Assembly: GCA_002747255.1 (NCBI GenBank)
Contig: PDUC01000010.1
Span: 1-48,698 of the forward strand
DNA from: Acidobacteriota bacterium
GTDB taxonomy: Bacteria; Acidobacteriota; Holophagae; Acanthopleuribacterales; Acanthopleuribacteraceae
DNA: 48,698 nt
Direction: 5' to 3'
The translations under genes and the position numbers were made by a program. Position 1 is the first letter of the stretch, and every line of letters begins with the position of its first letter. The notes under the pieces are model-generated. The model was given only the letters and a program-made list of their open reading frames with translations, was not told the DNA's origin and did not search any database. This document shows positions 33,129 through 41,905 of this stretch, piece by piece.

Positions 33129-34142
33129 ATGAATGTGTTCAAACAGAAAACCAAACGTCGATTGGCCATTATTGTTTTAATGTTGGTCTTTGTGAATATT
33201 TACGGCACATTGGGTTTTTACCTGATTGAAGAGGGTTTGGAACTGCTGGATGCCTTTTACTTAAGTGCCATTACCTATTCAACGCTCGGTTTTGGAGATA
33301 TTGTTCCGCTGACCGATTCTGGTAAACTCTTTGCCGTCTCAACGGCGGTAGCGGGATTGCTCGTTTCGGGAATCTCGATCGGTTTATTTGTTCAACTTCT
33401 ATATGAGGGAACACTACAGGATATACTAAAGGGAAATAAAATGGAGAAAACGATTTCAAAACTGGAGAAACACTTTATTGTATGCGGTCGGGGCAGTACC
33501 GGAAATCAAATTGTGTCTGAGCTTCAGGAACGAAACTATGATGTGGTTGTCATCGACCATGAAAAGGAATGCAATGAAGGGCTCAAGTACTTTTTGAACG
33601 GGGATGCCCGGAAAGATTCCGTACTCATGCGTGCCGCCATTCAAAACGCGCGCGGTTTAGCTGCGGTGCTTAAAAACGACGCGGATAACGTTTTCATTAC
33701 CTTGACGGCGCGAAATCTCAATCCCGATATCAAGATCGTCAGCCGCTTCAAGGACCCCGATACAGAAAAGAAACTGAAAATTGCAGGTGCCGATTTCGTT
33801 ATTTCACCCTACAAAATCGGGGGACATCGCATGGCTCTGAGTTTGGCAAGTCCCATTCTTATTGATTTCCTGGATGAAACGCTCAACCGAAATGGTCTGG
33901 GTGTCCGGTTCGGGAGTATCACGCTTCCCACTACCAGCCCTGTCAACGGTAAAAAACTGAGAGATTCCGGGATTAGGGAGAACTCTCTGGGAGCCATGAT
34001 TGTAGCCATCATACCACCCGGTGAAAAACCCATTTTCAATCCACAAGCCTCAACGGTTCTTCAGCCTCTTTCACAACTGCTTTTACTGGGAACAGGCGAA
34101 CAAATGAGCAACTTGAGAAGGTACATCAGCCGGGTTACCTGA
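33129..34142 (+). CDS. Potassium channel with RCK/TrkA regulatory domains
   Basis: 337 residues. Two membrane helices (LAIIVLMLVFVNIYG and VSTAVAGLLVSGISIGLFV) flank a pore loop with selectivity filter TLGFGD (residues 52-57). The cytoplasmic part has an RCK_N Rossmann fold beginning HFIVCGRGSTGNQIV, with the GxGxxG-type nucleotide loop and VVVID, followed by an RCK_C domain. This is the MthK/Kch layout: a ligand-gated channel of the inner membrane. AGGA lies 8 bases before the ATG. It stands alone, convergent with the helicase gene. Confidence 0.92.
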   Translation: MNVFKQKTKRRLAIIVLMLVFVNIYGTLGFYLIEEGLELLDAFYLSAITYSTLGFGDIVPLTDSGKLFAVSTAVAGLLVSGISIGLFVQLLYEGTLQDILKGNKMEKTISKLEKHFIVCGRGSTGNQIVSELQERNYDVVVIDHEKECNEGLKYFLNGDARKDSVLMRAAIQNARGLAAVLKNDADNVFITLTARNLNPDIKIVSRFKDPDTEKKLKIAGADFVISPYKIGGHRMALSLASPILIDFLDETLNRNGLGVRFGSITLPTTSPVNGKKLRDSGIRENSLGAMIVAIIPPGEKPIFNPQASTVLQPLSQLLLLGTGEQMSNLRRYISRVT

Positions 34143-34172
34143 AGCAAGGCAGCCAGAGACCAAACCCCTGCG

Positions 34173-34246
34173 TGCAAAGAGCTCTTTTTTTTGCAGGAGT
34201 CCTTTTGTGAATTCCGCAGCTGGATTTCTTCAGCGACGGAATTCAC
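34173..34246. terminator. Dyads between convergent genes, candidate bidirectional terminator
   Basis: TGCAAA/TTTGCA (34173-34178, 34190-34195) with eight T residues inside, then a perfect 10-bp dyad GTGAATTCCG (34207-34216) and CGGAATTCAC (34237-34246). They fill the 129-bp gap between the channel and the helicase. Confidence 0.5.
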
Positions 34247-34271
34247 TTTAGAAAGGGGAGGCCTTTTGTCG

Positions 34272-35981
34272 TTATGCGTCTTCAGCAACTACTGTCAGTT
34301 CATAGGTGTCGGCCTTGTGGATGGGTACGGGGCTTTTCGCGATCCTTATTTCATGATGACGAAAACGCTTGCCGTTTAATCGCATTGCCGACCTTATGGT
34401 TCTTCTGGATATTTCCACAAAACTTTCGTAGTCGTAGATAACCGTACGGCCTATTTGGTTCAACCTCATTCTGGCCAGCTTTTTGAAGAGACCGCGCAGT
34501 GTGTAGTCGTCCAGCCCGTCTTTTTGACCCAGAGCCATGCAAATTGTAACCGGTTGGTCGATTGGTGATGTTCGCTTTGGCCGCCTGGGTTCGCGGCTGG
34601 GTTCCTGAGTCTGCTCAGGAATACTATCCTGAGCTTGAGTTTGGATCCGCGACCAATCCCATATTTTGGGTGATTTGAAGTAGCGTTCCAGCAGGAAGGG
34701 CAGCAGTGATTGAACCTGTTCTTCATCCAGTTGTTCGGCGATTATGGAAAACTCGTCATTGACATCGGCGTCTTTGGCAAAGGAGATGTTGTGCAGTTGT
34801 TCGGTGTAGTACCTGGACCGGGAAGCTGTAATTTCCTCATCGGTTGGAGGCTGAATTTCAATTGCGGAAATCTCGTGTACCTTGAGAGCCATGTTGAAAT
34901 TAGCGATATCCTGACCTGAAACAAGCGAGATGGCCTTGCCGGCACGTCCCGCCCGCCCGGTTCTACCCGTTCTGTGGACATAGGCTTCCAGATCTTCGCC
35001 TGAAGAGAAAATGAAAACATGTGAGAGATGGGGAATATCAATTCCTCGCGCGGCGAGATCCGTGCAAACCAGGTGCGTGACCGCTCCTATGCGTAAGTCG
35101 TGCAGAATCTTTTCTCTCTTTTTTTGGTTGAAATCAGATGAGAGCGCTTCGACATTCTGGCCCGCGTGCTTGAGGAACTGGTAGACCGATGTAACCTCGG
35201 ATCGGGTATTGCAAAAAATAAGACTGCAATCCGGTTCTTCCTGTTCCAGAAAAGAGAGCAGCACTTTTTCTTTGTCAGACTGTCCGATCATGGTAAAGAA
35301 ATGCGAAATTTCCTTCGCGGTTTGAGACTGGGTCATCATGGAAACGCGTACGGGATCCATCATGTATTGTTCAATAATGGATTCAATGGCTGGCGGAAAA
35401 GTGGCGGATGAGAGTATGGTCTGATGTCTCTTGGGCAAATAGTCCAGGATCAGTCTTACTTCGGGAAGGAAACCCATGGATAACATTTTGTCGCCTTCGT
35501 CCAGAGCCATTCCACGGGTTACGGACAGGGTGAGCGTTCGTCGTTTCAGGTGATCCAGAATTCGGCCTGGCGTACCGACCACTATTTGAGCGCCGTTTTT
35601 GAGGTCCTGTATTTGTTTCTTGTAGGAAAGACCACCGTAAATACACGCCAGTTTGACACCGGTGTCCTTGGCGAACTTTTCGCCCTCTCGATGAACCTGA
35701 GCGGCGAGTTCCCTGGTGGGCACAAGCACGATGTATTGCACTGCGGGTATATCCAGCCGGGTGTTTTGAATGAATGGCAGCATGAATGCGGCGGTCTTGC
35801 CCGAGCCTGTGTGTGAGTTAATGACCACGTCTTTCTTGTCCAGAATAGGCTCAAGAGAGGCTGCCTGTACATCTGTGGGTGCTTCAAAACCCATGTCTGC
35901 TATGTTTTTCTGTATGGTCTCGTTTAAACTGTAATCGCTGAATTGTTTCAATTTTTTTCTCCCCAACCCTGATTTTGTCAT
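34272..35981 (-). CDS. DEAD-box RNA helicase (CsdA/DbpA-like) with DEGD motif
   Basis: 569 residues. Q-motif region (GFEAPTDVQ), motif I SHTGSGKT (56-63), PTRELAAQ, TPGR, motif II DEGD (161-164) instead of DEAD, SSATFP, and motif VI HRTGRTGRAGRAG. A DbpA-type RNA-binding fold occupies about residues 490-565 (ICMALGQKDGLDDYTLRGLF). These enzymes remodel rRNA or cold-stress RNA. The Ala-to-Gly change in motif II is rare. The start could be the ATG at 35981 or a TTG at 35951, which has GGGGAG 7 bases upstream. Confidence 0.92.
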   Translation of the reverse strand: MTKSGLGRKKLKQFSDYSLNETIQKNIADMGFEAPTDVQAASLEPILDKKDVVINSHTGSGKTAAFMLPFIQNTRLDIPAVQYIVLVPTRELAAQVHREGEKFAKDTGVKLACIYGGLSYKKQIQDLKNGAQIVVGTPGRILDHLKRRTLTLSVTRGMALDEGDKMLSMGFLPEVRLILDYLPKRHQTILSSATFPPAIESIIEQYMMDPVRVSMMTQSQTAKEISHFFTMIGQSDKEKVLLSFLEQEEPDCSLIFCNTRSEVTSVYQFLKHAGQNVEALSSDFNQKKREKILHDLRIGAVTHLVCTDLAARGIDIPHLSHVFIFSSGEDLEAYVHRTGRTGRAGRAGKAISLVSGQDIANFNMALKVHEISAIEIQPPTDEEITASRSRYYTEQLHNISFAKDADVNDEFSIIAEQLDEEQVQSLLPFLLERYFKSPKIWDWSRIQTQAQDSIPEQTQEPSREPRRPKRTSPIDQPVTICMALGQKDGLDDYTLRGLFKKLARMRLNQIGRTVIYDYESFVEISRRTIRSAMRLNGKRFRHHEIRIAKSPVPIHKADTYELTVVAEDA

Positions 35982-36122
35982 ACGCGGGTTGTTGGCCTTC
36001 TTGATGCTTTCTTTTACATCAATACTGTCGATAATGGCCTTTTTTCTTTTTACGCAATAAGTTCTTTTGCTATTGTCATTTCTTTATCATTGGTGTCCCA
36101 TGGGGTTCTGTTCATCTGCTTC

Positions 36123-36197
36123 TGGTACCCCCGGGTGGAATCGAACCACCGCTCCTGGCTCCGGAGGCCAGTGCTCTATCCACTGAGCTACGGGGGC
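36123..36197 (-). tRNA. tRNA-Arg (anticodon CCG)
   Basis: 75 bases including encoded CCA. Acceptor stem GCCCCCG with CGGGGGT (closing G-U pair), D arm GCTC/GAGC, anticodon stem CTGGC/GCCAG with loop CTCCGGA, T arm GGTGG-TTCGATT-CCACC, discriminator A. The anticodon CCG reads CGG arginine codons. It lies between the helicase gene and the rimP operon promoter. Confidence 0.96.
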
Positions 36198-36465
36198 TTC
36201 AACCCTGATTCCGCTTCGGTTTACTGCCTTCGCTTTTGCTTTCTGTGTTTGACACGCTTCGCGAAACCTCTGTCTGTGTTTGGCATATCATCAACCATGG
36301 CGCTGGAGCACCGGGACAAGGCCAAGTCTAGCAAACACTTCAAAATCATTAAAGAAAAAACGAATGAAACAGGCAGAAATTAATTCGGGTTTGACGAATA
36401 TTTACAAGGTACAGCGCTCTCTGGAAGGTATTGGGTCAGTATTCAGTAAAAGTCGATCTTAACAG

Positions 36466-36493
36466 TTGAAAAAAATGCACGGGTAAGTATAAT
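36466..36493 (+). promoter_or_regulatory. Promoter P1 of the rimP-nusA-infB operon
   Basis: TTGAAA (36466-36471), 16 bases, and a perfect TATAAT (36488-36493). The predicted start is near 36500, about 90 bases before rimP. The 270 bases between the tRNA gene and this promoter hold nothing else I can support. Confidence 0.65.
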
Positions 36494-36516
36494 GGGCCTA
36501 TCTAAAGATGAGTGTC

Positions 36517-36544
36517 TTGACAAGATCACCCATTTTGGTACAAA
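36517..36544 (+). promoter_or_regulatory. Promoter P2 of the rimP-nusA-infB operon
   Basis: A perfect -35 TTGACA (36517-36522), 16 bases, and TACAAA (36539-36544). Transcripts would start near 36551, just before the hairpin. Confidence 0.55.
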
Positions 36545-36557
36545 CTCTCTTGTGGGG

Positions 36558-36585
36558 GTGGGGTTTCAAATCCCACTTTTTTTTT
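36558..36585 (+). terminator. Intrinsic-terminator hairpin in the rimP leader (attenuator candidate)
   Basis: The 8-bp stem GTGGGGTT / AATCCCAC (36558-36565, 36569-36576; one G-U pair) with loop TCA is followed by nine T residues (36577-36585). It ends only 4 bases before the rimP ATG, so it takes the place of the ribosome binding site. It has the full form of an intrinsic terminator and could act as an attenuator for the nusA operon. Confidence 0.7.
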
Positions 36586-36589
36586 GCCT

Positions 36590-37060
36590 ATGATTTCATC
36601 TAAAACTCAGGAACTTGAAGTAAAACTTGAAAAAATCCTCCTTGAGGAACACGTTGAACTGGTCTGTCTTGAGTTCAAGAAACAGGGAAAGTCCTGGCTG
36701 CTCCGCGTTTTCATCGATACTCCCGATGGAGTGACTTTGGATGACTGCGAAAGAGTGAGCCGTCGAATTTCTGATTACCTGGATGAGGCCGATCCCATTG
36801 AGCAGGCGTTCAGTTTAGAGGTTTCATCTCCCGGAATTGATCGTCCTCTTGTCAAACCAAAGCACTTTGAAAGGTTTACCGGAGAAAGAATCCAGATCAA
36901 GTTGTATCGGGCGACCAATGGCAAAAAGGCAATTACAGGAAAACTGGTTGAGTTTCAAGGAGACCAACTTACAATCATGGATGAGAGCGATAAGCAAATT
37001 CACAACCTGGAGCTTGGACAGATTTCCAAGGCAACGCTGAAACCCATCTTGACATTTTAG
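36590..37060 (+). CDS. rimP: Ribosome maturation factor RimP
   Basis: 156 residues. Required for assembly of the 30S subunit. Recognised by its two-domain pattern: VELVCLEFKKQGKSWLLRVF, LDDCERVSRRISDYLDE, LEVSSPGIDRPLVK, and the C-terminal SH3-like barrel with GERIQIKLY and GKLVEFQGDQL. It has no Shine-Dalgarno site, because the U-tract of the leader hairpin lies there; the start could be the ATG at 36590 or a TTG at 36584. It is first in the operon with nusA 20 bases downstream. Confidence 0.93.
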   Translation: MISSKTQELEVKLEKILLEEHVELVCLEFKKQGKSWLLRVFIDTPDGVTLDDCERVSRRISDYLDEADPIEQAFSLEVSSPGIDRPLVKPKHFERFTGERIQIKLYRATNGKKAITGKLVEFQGDQLTIMDESDKQIHNLELGQISKATLKPILTF

Positions 37061-37080
37061 GTTTTTTACAAGGAGATAAT

Positions 37081-38484
37081 ATGGGGACTGAATTATTGAA
37101 TGCAATTGAGCAGGTTCACAGAGAAAAGAACATTGAACCGGAAGTGCTGATTACAGCAATCGAAGATGCCCTGATTGCCGCTTCTAAGAAAATTTTTAAA
37201 TCGGATGAGGATTTTGGCGCTAAATTCAATCGAACGACGGGTGATATTGAAGTTTGGGCCATCAAGGTGGTAGTGGATGAGGTGGAAAACCCCAGAAAGG
37301 AAATCTCTCTTGAAGAAGCTTCCCTTTATTACGAGGGTGTCGAAGTGGGATACGAGATTGAATTTCAGCGGGATACGACCAAGCTGGGCCGCATTGCCGC
37401 GCATACCGCGAAGCAGGTGATCCTGCAGAAAGTGCGGGATGCCGAGAAGCGAAACGTGTTTTTGGAGTACTCCGATCGCATTGGAAAGGTGGTCATGGCA
37501 ACGGTTAGAAGACGGGAGCGAGGTGATGTCATCCTTGAACTCGATGATGGAACCGAATGTGTCATGAAGAAGGATGAGCAATCCCGTTCCGATTACTACA
37601 AGGCCAATGACCGAATTCGAGTGGTTATTGTTAAAGTCGATGAAAACTCCAAAGACCCGCAGGTTAAGGTTTCCCGTTCTTCAGGTATTCTCTTAATGAG
37701 ACTGTTTGAAATGGAAGTCCCCGAAATATACGATCAGACCGTGATGTTGAAAAACGCGGCTCGTGAAGCCGGTGACCGCTCGAAAATCGCGGTCTTCTCA
37801 AACGATCCCGACGTGGATCCCATCGGCGCTTGTGTGGGTATTGGCGGACAGAGAGTTAAGAGCATTATTCGAGAGCTGAAAGGCGAAAAGCTGGATATCG
37901 TGCGCTACTCCGATGATATTGCTACCTACACCGCCAACGCGCTTTCGCCTGCAAAAATTAACAGAGTTATCGTTGTGGACCCCTTTACGAAAGAGCTTGA
38001 AGTCATCGTCGATCAGGATCAGTATTCCATCGCCATAGGGAAGAGAGGGCAAAATGTCCGACTGGCATCCAAACTCACCGGCTGGTCTCTGGTTGTCAAA
38101 ACCGAAGAACAGAAGCTGGAAGAAGTTACCGAGCAAATGTCGCGAATGGCGGAAGACTCCTCACGTGAACGGGCTGCGATTGAATCCGAATTAGAAGAAA
38201 CCGTTGAAGAAAAGCTGCTTGTCGAAGAGGATTTGCTTGAAGAGGATGTCGAGGAAAGCACTGAAACCATGGAAGAAGACGGTGTTCCCATTGATTTTCT
38301 TGAAGGTTTGTCAGAAGAACACAAACAAATCCTGGAAGCATACGACATAAGATTTATAGAAGATTTATTGTATACCGATCGGGATGTACTCATGCAGATT
38401 CCAGAACTCGTAAACGATATTAATGGAATCATTGAACTTGCAGAGGCCTATGCTGCACAGTTCAGCGACGAAGAGGAAGCCTGA
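37081..38484 (+). CDS. nusA: Transcription termination/antitermination factor NusA
   Basis: 467 residues. N-terminal RNA polymerase-binding domain (about 1-125), S1 domain (GKVMATVRRRERGDVILEL), then two KH domains with PIGACVGIGGQRVKSI and IAIGKRGQNVRLASKL. A long acidic linker (EEDLLEEDVEE) precedes one helix-hairpin-helix-like C-terminal repeat. It modulates pausing and termination, so it could act on the hairpin in its own leader (inference). AAGGAG lies close before the ATG. Confidence 0.96.
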   Translation: MGTELLNAIEQVHREKNIEPEVLITAIEDALIAASKKIFKSDEDFGAKFNRTTGDIEVWAIKVVVDEVENPRKEISLEEASLYYEGVEVGYEIEFQRDTTKLGRIAAHTAKQVILQKVRDAEKRNVFLEYSDRIGKVVMATVRRRERGDVILELDDGTECVMKKDEQSRSDYYKANDRIRVVIVKVDENSKDPQVKVSRSSGILLMRLFEMEVPEIYDQTVMLKNAAREAGDRSKIAVFSNDPDVDPIGACVGIGGQRVKSIIRELKGEKLDIVRYSDDIATYTANALSPAKINRVIVVDPFTKELEVIVDQDQYSIAIGKRGQNVRLASKLTGWSLVVKTEEQKLEEVTEQMSRMAEDSSRERAAIESELEETVEEKLLVEEDLLEEDVEESTETMEEDGVPIDFLEGLSEEHKQILEAYDIRFIEDLLYTDRDVLMQIPELVNDINGIIELAEAYAAQFSDEEEA

Positions 38485-38507
38485 TCCAGGGCTGTTCAGG
38501 AGGGACT

Positions 38508-41369
38508 ATGGCAATCAGAGTGTTTCAAATAGCAAAAGACTATCAGAGGACGCCTGATGAGATCTTACAGATTCTCAGGGAGGGCGGTGTTTTTCTGAAA
38601 TCGCACACTTCCGAGTTAACTGACCATGCTCGTCATGTGCTGCGTACCAAATTACATGAATACAAACTCACAGTCATTGACGATGAGGAAGGCTCTTCAG
38701 ACTCTGCAACTTCTGCAGACGACCAAAAAGCTCGCAGCAAAGCCGTTCGTGGTAAAAATAAAAAGACCACAAAGAAAAGCAAAAAAGAAGCTCCCATGAA
38801 GACCATGGGTGTGAGGGTGATCAAGAGAGCCCAAGTTAAGCCGCAAGAGGAAGAGTTAGCTGATGACAAGGTGGAAAGTACAGCGCAAGACAAGAAGTTT
38901 GCGGATGAAAAAAAGGTGCAGAAACCGCGACATCCACGGTTGAAACGGCCAAGGCCCCGCTCCAGCAGTATTCAAAACCGCATCTCCATGAAAATTCAGG
39001 AAAAGATGAAACAATCTGTTCAAGCGGATGAAAAACCCGTCTCTCAAAGTGCGAAAGCGGCGGCAGCTTCTGCGGCCGCACAAACGAGTAAGCCTGTAAC
39101 CGCCAAACCGCGTTACGATGCCAGGAAACCCGATGAGAACAGGGGTAGATCCAGCTATCAGCGTTCAGGTCAGGACAGAAGTCAGGAATCTCGCGGATAC
39201 TCTCAGCGCGACACCAATCGACAGGGAACAGGTCAAAGACTTTACTCGGGTAACAGACCCCAAACAGGCGGCAGGCCACAGTCCGGTGGTGGACGGCCCC
39301 AAACAGGCGGACGACCTTCCTTTAAAGACAAGCGATCGGATGCCTACAAAAAGAGGTTTGAACCCAGAAGCACTTCTATGGCTCATTCCTTCAAAATGGC
39401 CAAAACAGGGCAGAAGGGGCCGGCGACACCCGTGGCAACCCCCGCTTTTTCCAAAGCGCCCACCAAGCCAGGCACGCGTTTTGTGCCCGCTTCAAAATCT
39501 TCAAAGAAAAAGAAGAAGAGAAGAAAGGATCAGGAAAACACGCAAAGCCTGCGTGCCATGACTCCAAAGGTCAGCAAGGTGGAATTGCCTGACGAGGAAT
39601 TGGGAATCGTCATGCTGCCCGACGGTGTGACCGTTAAGGTTCTGGCTGAAAAAGTGAACAGAATGGCCAAAGACGTCATTAAAAGACTCTTTGAAAGGGG
39701 TGTTTTTGCCACCATTAACGATGTTTTGGACGAAGAACTCGCCATTGATATTGCGAAGGACTTCGGCTATCTGGCAGAAATCATATCGGTAGAAGAAGTG
39801 CTACAGATGGAAGACGAAGAACTGCTCGACCAGGTGGATCACGGCGGTGACAAGATTGACCGCGCACCCATTGTGACAATTCTCGGTCACGTTGATCACG
39901 GTAAAACCTCGCTTCTTGATTACATTCGAACCACCAGTGTGGCAGAAAAAGAGGCCGGAGGTATTACGCAGCACATCGGTGCCTATCAGGTCACCTGTCA
40001 TGATGAACCCATTGTCTTTCTCGATACGCCCGGTCACGCGGCATTTACCAAAATGAGGGCGAGGGGGACATCGGTAACGGATATTGTCATTCTGGTTGTA
40101 GCCGCAGACGATGGCGTTATGCCGCAGACCATCGAGGCTATTAATCACGCCAAGGCGGCCAAAGTTCCCATTATTGTGGCGGTCAATAAAATTGACAAAC
40201 CAGAAGCTCAGCCTGATCGTGTCAAGCAAATGCTTACAGAACACGATCTGATTGTCGAGGAGTATGGCGGGGATGCGCCCTGTGTCCTTGTATCGGCAAA
40301 AACAGGCGAGGGGATTACCGATCTTCTGGAAATGATTCTCCTTGTTTCAGAAATGCAGGGTTACACCGCCGTGCCGCAAAAACGCGGAATTGGTTCGGTG
40401 ATTGAGGCCAAGCTGGAACGCGGACGCGGATCTGTTGCAACGGTGCTTGTCCAGGATGGAACCGTTCGGGTGGGTGATGCGTTTATTACAGGTCATACGT
40501 TTGGTCGCATCAGGGCACTCTATTCCGATACAGGCAAGAGAATAGAAGAGGCCGGTCCCTCAACTCCCGTTGAGATTTTGGGTTGTCAGGATGTTCCTCA
40601 GGCCGGTGACAGTTTCATGGTGGTCGCATCCGAAGTGAAGGCCCGTGAAATTTCCAGTTTCCGAAAAGAGCGTGCCCGGGATGAACACCTCAAAAGACAG
40701 AAAAATGCCTCTCTCGAGCAGTTGTTCTCTTCCGTTCAGAAAGATGAAGTGGCAGAACTCTCTGTTATCATTAAGGGTGATGTTCAGGGTAGTGTAGAGG
40801 GCCTGGCACACGCTCTCGAGGGCATCAAGAGTGAAAAAGTCAACCTGCGAATTATTCACCAGGCTGTGGGAAGCATTACCGAAAACGATGTGTTGTTGGC
40901 GGTTGCTTCCAACGCGGTGATTATTGGTTTCCGGATCAGAGCTGAGAGACCCGCTCATACACTGGCGGAACGCGAGCAGATTGAAATCCGATACTACTCC
41001 ATTATCTACGAAGCCATTCAGGATATTGAAGCGGCCATGCTCGGATTGGTACCGCCTGAATACAAGGAAGTCAACATTGGCAGAGCCACTGTTAGACAGG
41101 TATTTCAAATTCCCAAAATTGGTAATATTGCCGGTTCCCATATCGACGATGGCAAGGTGACCAAGGATTCCAAAGCAAGAGTGATACGCTCGGGTAAAAC
41201 CATCTTTGACGGTGAAGTAGATACTCTCAAGCGCTTCAAGGACGATGTCAACGAAGTCAAGGCCGGATACGAATGCGGCATTGGCATGTTGGGTTTCAGT
41301 GACTTCATCGAAGGTGATGTTCTGGAAATCTATAAAATGGAATCCGTCAAACCGACGAAGTTAACTTAA
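38508..41369 (+). CDS. infB: Translation initiation factor IF-2
   Basis: 953 residues. N-terminal IF2_N module (FQIAKDYQRTPDEILQIL), a long basic and Gly/Arg-rich linker containing short tandem repeats (RPQTGGRPQSGGGRPQTGG, near residues 250-270), then the GTPase: G1 GHVDHGKT (460-467), G3 DTPGHAAF (about 505), G4 NKID (about 561). Then domains II, III and the C-terminal fMet-tRNA-binding domain. The small ylxR gene found between nusA and infB in many bacteria is absent here; only 23 bases separate them. Confidence 0.97.
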   Translation: MAIRVFQIAKDYQRTPDEILQILREGGVFLKSHTSELTDHARHVLRTKLHEYKLTVIDDEEGSSDSATSADDQKARSKAVRGKNKKTTKKSKKEAPMKTMGVRVIKRAQVKPQEEELADDKVESTAQDKKFADEKKVQKPRHPRLKRPRPRSSSIQNRISMKIQEKMKQSVQADEKPVSQSAKAAAASAAAQTSKPVTAKPRYDARKPDENRGRSSYQRSGQDRSQESRGYSQRDTNRQGTGQRLYSGNRPQTGGRPQSGGGRPQTGGRPSFKDKRSDAYKKRFEPRSTSMAHSFKMAKTGQKGPATPVATPAFSKAPTKPGTRFVPASKSSKKKKKRRKDQENTQSLRAMTPKVSKVELPDEELGIVMLPDGVTVKVLAEKVNRMAKDVIKRLFERGVFATINDVLDEELAIDIAKDFGYLAEIISVEEVLQMEDEELLDQVDHGGDKIDRAPIVTILGHVDHGKTSLLDYIRTTSVAEKEAGGITQHIGAYQVTCHDEPIVFLDTPGHAAFTKMRARGTSVTDIVILVVAADDGVMPQTIEAINHAKAAKVPIIVAVNKIDKPEAQPDRVKQMLTEHDLIVEEYGGDAPCVLVSAKTGEGITDLLEMILLVSEMQGYTAVPQKRGIGSVIEAKLERGRGSVATVLVQDGTVRVGDAFITGHTFGRIRALYSDTGKRIEEAGPSTPVEILGCQDVPQAGDSFMVVASEVKAREISSFRKERARDEHLKRQKNASLEQLFSSVQKDEVAELSVIIKGDVQGSVEGLAHALEGIKSEKVNLRIIHQAVGSITENDVLLAVASNAVIIGFRIRAERPAHTLAEREQIEIRYYSIIYEAIQDIEAAMLGLVPPEYKEVNIGRATVRQVFQIPKIGNIAGSHIDDGKVTKDSKARVIRSGKTIFDGEVDTLKRFKDDVNEVKAGYECGIGMLGFSDFIEGDVLEIYKMESVKPTKLT

Positions 41370-41401
41370 AATGGCTGTGACAAATTAGACCAGCGAAGAT
41401 G

Positions 41402-41432
41402 GAGGCAAATCCACGCCATGTGGAATTGCCTC
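41402..41432 (+). other. Strong hairpin 1 in the infB-rbfA gap
   Basis: GAGGCAAATCCAC (41402-41414) pairs with GTGGAATTGCCTC (41420-41432) with one mismatch and a 5-base loop. No T-run follows, so it is not an intrinsic terminator. It may be part of a structured RNA or a repeat element. Confidence 0.6.
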
Positions 41433-41489
41433 GGTCAATCTCTGAAATTTGGCGTAAAGTCGATGATCTCCGATCCGGTGGTTGGAGTC

Positions 41490-41510
41490 GCCGCAAGAGA
41501 GACTTGCGGC
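41490..41510 (+). other. Strong hairpin 2 in the infB-rbfA gap
   Basis: GCCGCAAG (41490-41497) pairs perfectly with CTTGCGGC (41503-41510) around AGAGA. It lies 47 bases before the rbfA start, with no T-run after it. Confidence 0.6.
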
Positions 41511-41557
41511 AGGCACTCACTGATGGATCCTTTTCCTCAATCTGTCAGGAGGTTGAT

Positions 41558-41905
41558 ATGAATGTGAATCAAATTGCCGATCAAATTAAAAAAGTGATTA
41601 GCTTTGCGCTCTACTACGAACTGCGTGATCCCGCTTTTCGGGATATGACGATTACCAGAGTCAAGGTGTCAAGAGACCTGCAATTTGCAGATATCCGCTT
41701 TACGTCCATCGATACAGTCAATGACATTGACGTAATTGAAGATAAACTCAACCGTGCGGGCGGAGCCTTCAGGAGTATTCTCGGTAAAAAGCTCAAGCTG
41801 CGGCGTACACCTAAGCTGCGATTCCACTACGATATGGATATCCTCGCGGAGCAGAAGATACAAGCGGTTCTGAACCGCATTCATGAGGAAGAGAGTTCCG
41901 AGTGA
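41558..41905 (+). CDS. rbfA: Ribosome-binding factor A
   Basis: 115 residues, the normal length. KH-type fold: VISFALYYELRDPAFRDMTITRV at the N-terminus, VSRDLQFADIRFTSI, and RRTPKLRFHYD near the end. It binds the 30S subunit during maturation of the 16S rRNA 5' region. The ATG at 41558 follows AGGAGG at the right distance; the longer frame from 41399 covers the hairpin region and is not coding. It overlaps truB by 4 bases. Confidence 0.93.
   Translation: MNVNQIADQIKKVISFALYYELRDPAFRDMTITRVKVSRDLQFADIRFTSIDTVNDIDVIEDKLNRAGGAFRSILGKKLKLRRTPKLRFHYDMDILAEQKIQAVLNRIHEEESSE

Noticed and set aside
36090-36383. Open frame with PRVESNHRS-type sequence
   Set aside because: It is the well-known false protein from reading across the tRNA-Arg gene on the other strand.
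36364-36462. 33-codon frame upstream of the rimP promoters
   Set aside because: No convincing ribosome binding site and no recognisable product.
39258-39312. Short tandem repeats (CCCCAAACAGGCGG type), checked as a CRISPR or minisatellite
   Set aside because: They encode the Gly/Arg/Pro-rich linker of IF-2, which is normally low-complexity.
41399-41557. N-terminal extension of rbfA
   Set aside because: It covers the two hairpins and has no homology to RbfA; the ATG at 41558 has an ideal AGGAGG.
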